Positions 42,100 to 50,000 of a stretch of DNA of 50,000 bases are shown here, one piece after another. The notes beneath the pieces are model-generated. The model was not told the origin of the DNA. It made no database searches and saw nothing but the letters and a program-made list of their open reading frames with translations. How positions within the stretch are numbered: the first letter of the stretch is position 1; every line of letters starts with the position of its first letter. The stretch is from Glandiceps talaboti (taxonomy: Eukaryota; Hemichordata; Enteropneusta; Spengelidae): positions 13,642,822 through 13,692,821 of the forward strand of contig NC_135570.1 in assembly GCF_964340395.1 (NCBI RefSeq), given 5' to 3'. Made by a program: the position numbers and the translations under genes.

Positions 42100-42735
42100 T
42101 CCGAACATGTCGTCCGTCCGTGTACTAAGAAAGTATTGACATCCAAACAAATCCGGGTTCGAGTCTAGATACAGGAGAAATGAAGTTGCCTTGTTGTTTC
42201 ATTCATGGGACTCATCAATGTTTATGATACAAAGATAGATACAATTATGGACTAAAAGTATAGAGAGACAACACACAGCATGATCCTTTACCCAATCACG
42301 TTGAAAAGTGATAAAGCATTGCAACTATTCTTTTACAGTGCTGTAGCGGAAACAGGCTTCTGCTAAAACAATACAACAAATACCTGGACTTGATGATTTC
42401 CATGGTTATAATTTGTTTACTTTCCAACTGATAATTAGCAGGGTAAAATATCTAATTGTACATCTCCACTGTGCGCAGCAATTATATAGTTGTTTCTTTT
42501 ATATTTGAAGTCGTCTCTCTGTGTGTAAAAATCATCGTGTCCCATGAGTGAAACAGCAAGGCAACTTGTTTTTTCCTGTAAGAAGTCAATGACTTCCGAA
42601 CAAATCGTCCGCCCGTACACTCAGAAGTAATTGACAGCCAAACAAATCGCCTGTCCGTATTTTAAATAAAAAGTCAGCGACATCCTAACAAACCGTCCGC
42701 CCGTGTTCTAAATTAAAGTCCATGACCACCTCTTC
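42100..42735. repeat. Composite element: inverted arms plus tandem GTCCGCCCGT units
   Basis: AAGTTGCCTTGTTGTTTCAT (42183) is inverted near 42547-42566, with CATGGGAC pairing further in. Outside the arms a unit AACAAATCGTCCGCCCGT-like recurs in one direction at about 42110, 42600, 42643 and 42688. The structure suggests a foldback element inserted in, or carrying, a short tandem repeat. Confidence 0.6.
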
Positions 42736-42739
42736 AATC

Positions 42740-44259
42740 ACAACACGTCCTGTATACAAAATAATGAAATATGGCATTATTATTACATGTCTCGCTTCAT
42801 GACCCTTGACCGGGGGAATATGAATGACGTCGGCCTGACTCTTTTACGTCATAACCGATCGTATCTGTATGTCTCTAGTTGATTGCAGAGACGTTGCAAT
42901 CACAATTCATGCATCAATCAGTTCACATCGTATGGACTTTTTAAACAATCACTAGAAGCGACTTTTGGTTTCACATTCAATCTTTTACCACTTCACTTTC
43001 TAAGATATTGTGAATATCTTGACTTAAATGGTGGGTGGATGATTTGATGGGCGGGTGGGTGGTCGTGCATGCGGGCCCCTGCTACAATTACAGGCTTGAC
43101 GTCACTAAAAACTAGATAATCCAGTGCAAGTTTTTCCTTTAATCCAGTGCAAGGTTTTCCTTTAATCAAGTCCAAGTTTTTCCTTTTATATTCATTTTTG
43201 TTTTTAATCCACCGTCAGTTTGTGATCTGTAGAAAATTTACATTATATTGTGGTTGTTACATTTCTGTTTCATAAATACACGCCCTAATCATTGAATCCC
43301 TGACCTATGAATTGGCGAATGTTCTAGCCACACATGTACATTTTTAAAAAAATCACTTAAAAAATTTAAATAAAAAAAAAAGGATCACAGTGTCAGCGTT
43401 AAAACTTTTCACTTAGCCCCACATGCGTTTGGTAGATTTTACTCCTTTATTAACTCTTTGCAGTTAAACATTACATCAACAAGTTTTTTGGGCAATTTTC
43501 AAGTTAGTAAATATGACAAGATAACGCGTGATGTTAACATTTGACATCAAAAAAAACCTTGTCATTTCTGCAATGTTCTATATTATAGAACGTTCGAAGC
43601 TCCTGAAGCAGGTCTTTTCTGGTTTGGAAACGGATAATTGAGAAAAAAGGTACGGTAAATGAAATGCCTTCCGGGTAACGTTACAGGTGAGATCTTTTCC
43701 ACTCTGCATCAAAAACATGAAGTATGCAGTCCTGTGTTGTTTGTATTGCAGAGGATGTGAATAACTAGCTAACCATGCGTGTAAGTAATACAGAAGTCTA
43801 TCAGCTAAACTACAGGGATTTGAAAATTGATCACGGCAAAACGTGATATGAATAATATACCCTAAAAATGCATCCAGTGAAAATGATGATCTCTCGTGAC
43901 CTCCTGACCTCAACCATTTTCAATTAATCATATCAGTTGTAACATGACGTGGCTTACATTACACTCGACTTGGTTGGCGCACTTATGCTATTTATAAATC
44001 GAAAGATGAGCCAGATAATTTCATGATATAATGTCATTTATTAAGTAACCTTGTCTCGCTGAGTAAACTAAGACTTTGTGATGTTTATAGTTCAGTTCTG
44101 GTATGTATATATGTCAGAAGGCGTCCTCACGGGTGAGGTATTCAAACTTTGAAGAAAGGAAAATGCAACTGTTTATATATAAGTTCATTGTCCTTATAAT
44201 ATTTCACCAGTTATTTTTATTACAGTGGGTTACTCACCCCGCACTTCTTTCTTTCCAAT
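42740..44259. other. No gene seen
   Basis: Includes the small 25-bp triplicate and a 111-codon minus frame (43913-43578) that lacks an ATG at its start, splice sites or a domain. Confidence 0.5.
43117..43184 (+). repeat. Three copies of a 25-bp unit
   Basis: AATCCAGTGCAAGTTTTTCC-type units are repeated three times with small changes. Confidence 0.9.
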
Positions 44260-44629
<370 letters not shown>

Positions 44630-44632
<3 letters not shown>

Positions 44633-46588
44633 ACACTTCCTCTCAAAATATCATGCTAAGTACTGATAATTATCTCTTTTGTGGGATATTATTAGACTTA
44701 AAATAATAGTCATTCATGGGAGAATAACGAGGTAATATATGTTTTTATAGATATCACCTTTTGACTTCAACTTTAGAAATCCCATTTAAAGATATCCAGT
44801 GTCTGTGTATTCACATTTCTTTCCATGCAGCAAAATTATTCCGTTGCCTCTGATTCCCGAACGTTGTTTGCAGAGATTAGGTGTATTATATATATCTTAT
44901 CATCATTATCATTAAAAGTTAAATTGACATACATTGAGCAAAGGAAGAATTACACAAAACTAATTATCCGAAATGCATTATGTTACATAGTTTCAAGTTG
45001 TAAAAGATAAACATCTCAAACATGGTGAATATATGAGGAAAACATAGTATTGCTATTTTCAAGTGTTTAGGAGGCAACATTTTGAGGCATTTAATGATTT
45101 GCTAGAGGACAATGAACCACATTCTAGATCAAGCAAAATCGAAAATAATGCTGTGGACCCCGTTATAGACTCTTCAGCTCGAAACAAACAGACCCCATTT
45201 TAGACCACAGGGCATCCCAAAGGGCGGCACATATACGTATGTTCAAATAAGGGGAGTAGCCCCCCCCCCCCCCCCCGGCCTATCAGGCTTCTTACCCATG
45301 AATGCTGGCTGATAGCATGGCTCGAAAGTCTTTATCTTACAGACTAACTTTACACGGACCATTAACTTATTTCTGTGTATTTGCCCTCTTAGAATTTTAT
45401 TGCCTTAGATTAACCGAGAAATAAAATGCGATAGGGTTTACGAGTTTCTATGATCTCTATATAGAACAAATACCAATCCCCATGCATTCTTCGAGCAAAG
45501 AATTTTAAGAGAGGAGTATATTTTTAAACAAGTCTACCAAGACGGAATCAAGGAACTCATATTTGGAATGTGTGGGTCATTAATGATGATAAGCTTAAGG
45601 TAAGTACAATATACATGTGGTCAGGACGCCCTCTAGTGTTGTTCTGGTTCAACGACAGTTCAAAACCATTTACTGCGAAGTTCGAGTTTACGGGCCCTAT
45701 ATGTTGCATGAATTGGGTCACTGATGTATTGTATTAAAAAACGAGGTTCTGGCATGCCTCTGTTGGAATTCACACATTTCTAGAATGCTTGAAAAAAACA
45801 GGTGTTCATTTTATTGAATCAAAATTGCGTCTTTTTGAAACTCGTTTCGTGTAGAAATGGGGTCAAATAATGCACGTTAAATCGGTCACTGAAAAAATGC
45901 TGATTGGGGTCAAGCTAATAACAACAAATTAAATCTACAGAAAAACAGAAAAATTTGTTTCTTCATTTTTCTTGTCAATGCATAATAAAAATAGTCTGGA
46001 TATTTAACTGTGGTTAGACCATAGTTGGTATCCAAACAAAATAAATCTGCTGTTTGTCGAATTCTAATAGATAAAGTGTGACATGATGTATTATCCATCA
46101 ACATCAAAGCTTGTTTAACACGTGACATTAATGAGCACGTGACACACCATTGAACACCTGACATTAATGACTGACCGATTCATGAAATTCTGTTCAAATA
46201 AATGACCAATCACAGACAACCACTCTATTATGGTATTATTTGTTTCATATCAATGTGATCTTGAATTTTGAAAACTTGAAATTGACGAATAAAGTAAACT
46301 TATTATTCTCTGTAATCTCTGTCCCAAAAAAATCTTTTTAAAATTCATATAGTCAATGAAATCTTGGGCTGTCGAACTCAAAGTTATTAATTTCACAGAA
46401 TAAGCTGAGAGATATTTTCACCTTTCTTGATATCATGTCAGAAGAGTATATGATCCTAGACTGTGGCTTGTTTTTTATCCTCAGGCTGAAGGTTGTGAAC
46501 ATATACTTTGAAAGTCACTACTACCAAATTGAATATTTTTACGCCCTCTACGGTAAACAAATAGAGCAGGAATACGTGTAGATTGTAA
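44630..46588. other. No supported gene
   Basis: Contains a C17 run at 45260-45276 and a minus-strand frame (46164-45910) with a transposase-like phrase, described under findings. Confidence 0.45.
45625..45641 (+). promoter_or_regulatory. CTCF-like site
   Basis: GACGCCCTCTAGTGTTG carries the same core in the same orientation as the site at 1009. Weaker related cores are at 46541 (ACGCCCTCTACGG) and 48719 (TCGCCCTCTGTAG). Confidence 0.35.
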
Positions 46589-46596
46589 TGACGTCA
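46589..46596. promoter_or_regulatory. CRE palindrome TGACGTCA
   Basis: A full cAMP-response-element palindrome. The same 8-mer occurs at 82-89 and 19481-19488. No transcription start is evident next to any of them, so function is unproven. Confidence 0.3.
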
Positions 46597-46639
46597 CCGG
46601 TTATAGTTTATCAGCCTGCCCCAGAAGGGAGATTAGACC

Positions 46640-46720
46640 GCGCCCACAACGGCTGATCTGTCAATCTAACATACGTTTATATTTTGTACTTCCGTGACAC
46701 AGATTCGTTGTTGTGGGCGC
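46640..46720. repeat. Hairpin with GCGCCCACAAC arms
   Basis: GCGCCCACAAC (46640-46650) is inverted at 46710-46720. TCTGT and the inner bases pair again, leaving a loop of about 33-40 nt. It lies about 45 bp after a TGACGTCA palindrome. Confidence 0.65.
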
Positions 46721-47108
46721 TATTATGCACTTCCCTACTAAAACTGAGAACGTCGACCGTGCACGGTGAATCTGTAAGTCAAACTGTGTTTATGCATTTA
46801 ATGTATGCTCGTGCGTCTGTGCCTTTGCCCACGTTTTTCTTAGAAACCTTCATGTGGTTTTATTTTCAAAAATTGTGAGTCAGTCTGTCAAGTTTAATAC
46901 TACTGTGCACATAAGTAAAATTGGAATTCATTGAGTAAAATACAACCACCCCCCCCCCCCCCCCTTCCGCCCAACATCCGGTATCCCATCATATATTTCA
47001 ACTCGTTATTAAGCAGAATCACTCTTCTATTCACCAAAATCACAGACATGGAAAAGATTTCTTCCTTGCCTGTGCCCAAATAAGGTATTACCACAGTGAT
47101 ACTTACAT

Positions 47109-47129
47109 GGGGGAGGGGAGGGGGAGGGG
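47109..47129 (+). other. G-quadruplex motif
   Basis: Four G-runs of five, four, five and four, separated by single A bases. This is an ideal short-loop quadruplex pattern. A C16 tract lies at 46949-46964, 145 bp away. Confidence 0.8.
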
Positions 47130-48310
47130 TGTCAAATATGGTCCGAGTGTCCGACTCTTCTGAATTGCTTGCTCAGTTAAAATGGGTTACAGTACGTAGG
47201 GTTGAAGGTGACAAACATCTCGTCGAGCAAATAGCTATCTATAAAATAGTCGTGCTTAGTTTTTTTACAAATCGGGCGGAAAGATGATAAGGTTCGCTTA
47301 TAGTAAGTTGTAACAGTTATCAGAGAATTCAATGTCTGGACCGACCATTGATAACATTTTGGCGAAAAAGGTTGCATGTAATGGCAACCCAGATCGCCTA
47401 CACAGGATCTCAATAAAGTAATGCGTACGCATCCAATACAAACGTTGCATCATCACATCAGAAATACCCTTATATCAGTAATTTGAAGAAAAAAATCTGA
47501 AAATATTAAGAAATATCATTGATCGTTACTGAGTAGTGCTAGTGACACAGGTCAAACGTGTCAGTTTGAATCTCTCAGTAATTTTAATTTGATATTATTG
47601 CTATGGAAACCAACGAAGTACAGTAAAGCTCAGGCCACTATGGTTAGAGCATAAGTGATCTTCATCACGACTTCTGTAGACTGTATGTACCGCATCGACG
47701 TCTGTTAATTAACTGGTAGCATCGACCCGGCGGTCCGGTCCTGTACAATAATTTGCATGGAATGAAAATTGGTTGTTGTAAATCGATCGTGAAGGCACGT
47801 TACGTTTGTTTCATTGATGTCTTTGCCTACAATACCAATCCACTATTTCAAACTTTGAGTTTATTTGTTGTAACGTTGCAAAAATCCTCAGTTGTAGAAA
47901 TTTTAAAAACTAGTTTGCATATTCATTTTCCTCGTCACATTTAGTGGAAAACAGAGTTTTCTCTCTCTACGAATGTATAATACAATTAACTGCCTGCATT
48001 ATCCGTGATTTCCACTCTTGTCTCTTTCACTACATGGTGAACAGTATTTCGTAAACTTCTTGTAAAACAAAAGAATTCATCACAGCTGTCGCTTGTGGTG
48101 CTCTGTGGATGTGACACATGTATTCCACAGGTTCGACCATTCTTCATGTTTTGGTTTCTTTTTCCCCCATCAATGTTCCATTGCGTTTTTTGTCAATTTG
48201 AAATGACGCTGTGTGTAAATACAGAACTTTCCTTCATAAAGTTGAAAGAGGAAAGTTCATTTTTTTTGTAAATGTTATTGAAGACAACTTCCAAGTCGTT
48301 ATTCGAACAA

Positions 48311-48872
48311 TCATGTGAAATATTCCAAGTAAAATACAAGCAGTAAGCATCCACCTAGAATCGTTATCATTGGTGTAAGTGATGATGTTCCGTTATCGGT
48401 GTTACATCCATCTTGACTGCAGCATGAAGTACACTGCATTTTTGTTAAACCGAAACCACTATATTTGCATCCATGTTTACATTTCTCGGGCTTGGCACAG
48501 TTCCTTTCAAAATATGTCACTACGCCGTTAGTTTCTTTTCGTGTTACCTGCAAGATCAAGAAGTGAGTTGATAATTGAACTTTAATTCACCAGAAAATGA
48601 GAACATAATATAAGCATTAAATATGAAACAACGAAAAAAGAAGCTACACACATTTCTGAAATACTAAATTGAATGACATGCGAAATTATCAAAAACCATT
48701 GACCATTCTATGTGAATATCGCCCTCTGTAGTTTAACTTACCATACAATAATATTCATTGTGTAGACAGTCTCGTGGTTCGCCGTATAACTCCTGTACAT
48801 TGTACTGGCATTGCGTTGGTATGTAGCGTTCCTTAAACTGGACTTTACAGTCGTAGCATTTCAAAGACAGCC
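48311..48872 (-). CDS. Second Ly6/uPAR (LU-domain) GPI-anchored protein, two C-terminal coding exons
   Basis: Exon 48872-48742 enters in phase 1 and encodes LSLKCYDCK to NEYYCM, ending at GTAAGT in phase 0. Exon 48547-48311 continues VTRKETNGVVTYFERNCAKP, a CxxxC run, KMQCTSCCSQDGCNTDN and a hydrophobic tail (LTPMITILGGCLLLVFYLEYFT) to the stop. Twelve cysteines are spaced as in the 15.9-kb gene, including the extra pair before TCTSCC/QCTSCC. The intron is only 194 bp. The tail predicts a GPI anchor. The signal-peptide exon was not found between 48873 and 50000. The frame is open upstream through the acceptor (LLRYCYIFFSILSHIG), which resembles a signal core but has no nearby Met. Tandem same-strand paralogy with the other Ly6 gene is inferred from identical phases and pattern. 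Confidence 0.8.
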
Positions 48873-50000
48873 CTATATGAGAGAGAATCGAAAAAAATAT
48901 GTAACAATATCTGAGGAGGGAATTGTCGAAAGATGTGAAAGATTCGTATACTCCCACCAAACACCCCAATGAACCCCCTCTCCATACTCTCACGGGGGTA
49001 CTCTCATAGAGAAGGGTATATGGGTACGTGCTGCCCAAATGGATCACTTTTTCACGAAGAAAATCCCTAAAAATGGGTCAAATTTTCATATGAAATTTTC
49101 TTAATCATGGGGTTGATAACGTGGGTGGTGTCTTCATGCTTTCTAAATACCTGGCAGCGCCAGACTGTAGGTAACTGACTGGATGGTTGTGACTGGAAAC
49201 TGGGTAGATGTTTTGAACTTGGGCCCGTCATAAATTTTAAAAAACCCCACTTTCCAGGCCAGTGACAGACTGACACTTACGTAGTCATTGGCTTCGTTGA
49301 ATTTGCATTATTTTTAATAACTCTTACCTCCATCAAATTCGTAGCACAGTTTATATGCTATAATCCACTTAATAATATGTACCCTCAATGGTTGCACTTG
49401 ACAAACTGCATTCTGTGACAAAGTAGTCGCCAGGCCAGGTGAAGCCAATTGGGAACTTGCAAACCCGCCATGTTGAATGTTGCATCATGGGAAATATGAT
49501 AATACATACTAATAAATTGGTGTTGTAAACAATAGTGTTGCATTGTTTGCAACCACGAATGGTCAATTCATCGTTTACCCTGACTATTGTGGGAGGTTTT
49601 CAAATTATTGGTAGCTCCAGATTAGGTATTACGATAACCACATATGATCCCGTAGTCCTTTGCGTCTGAGCATGCTCAGTCTGGATTGCAAGTTCCCTAT
49701 TGACAGAGTAATCTAGCAACACATCCAATCAGGTAGTAGTACGCATTTACCACCGTCAGCTTTATAGATAATGCTCTTAATATCCTAAATACTAGCTCCG
49801 CAGTTTAGTTTAAGACCTAATTGTTGATGAAGGGTTATGATGTTTGCCCTCGTCCAATTCAACGTCTGTAAAAATGTTACTGAACTAACTTTGACTACTC
49901 GAACCTATAGACGTGATTCACCCATACATAGCAAACTGGTCGGCTCGTTGCTAAGTCGTACGCGTATATAAGATACGAGAAACGCAATCGGAATGCTTCA
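48873..50000. other. Upstream of the second Ly6 gene, no confirmed exon
   Basis: The signal-peptide exon expected upstream of 48872 was not identified. Two donor-like sites (GTAAGTG near 49280 and GTAAGAG near 49325, minus strand) lack convincing open frames with a start. Confidence 0.45.

Noticed and set aside
43578-43913. 111-codon minus frame
   Set aside because: It has no ATG at its start, no splice context and no family resemblance.

Overview
This is a non-coding-rich stretch of nuclear DNA from an animal. Coding sequence is split into short exons with GT...AG boundaries and consistent phases, and most of the window is AT-rich introns, intergenic DNA, microsatellites and decayed mobile elements. 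The gene families seen are metazoan: a death domain joined to an EF-hand-like region, and GPI-anchored Ly6/uPAR (LU domain) proteins. With the LINE tails and a hAT-type MITE, they suggest a marine invertebrate, possibly a non-vertebrate deuterostome such as an acorn worm or amphioxus. I cannot name the species.

Layout. At 1-1425 there is no gene, followed by a 430-bp tetranucleotide array. From 2069 to about 9640 lies one seven-exon minus-strand gene. It encodes a 312-residue protein with a likely N-myristoylated start, degenerate EF-hand units, a Gln/Glu/Pro-rich linker and a C-terminal death domain. A candidate non-coding first exon and promoter lie near 9.6 kb. Its introns hold a foldback element, an inverted copy of its own last exon, a 273-bp hAT MITE with a perfect 8-bp target duplication, and a LINE tail. 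From 11.2 to 12.6 kb a small minus-strand gene of three exons (90 residues, unrecognised) can be assembled. From 13.2 to 14.5 kb there is a 114-bp tandem repeat joined to a second modular repeat. From 15.9 to 17.2 kb are the two C-terminal coding exons of a Ly6 protein. Its signal-peptide exon may be the one at 36.5 kb, across a roughly 19-kb intron. A second Ly6 gene with the same exon phases and cysteine pattern lies at 48.3-48.9 kb; its first exon was not found.

Between and around the Ly6 genes I see no convincing additional complete gene. This space holds a 13-copy 48-bp minisatellite, a 43-bp tandem repeat, long AT, AG, CATA and TCTG arrays, three tRNA-like SINE heads, and several long imperfect palindromes (35.0, 39.8, 41.4 and 42.2 kb). 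The most unusual items are the inverted, coding-identical copy of the death-domain gene's last exon within its own intron, the death-domain/EF-hand architecture, and the 480-bp palindrome at 41.4 kb.
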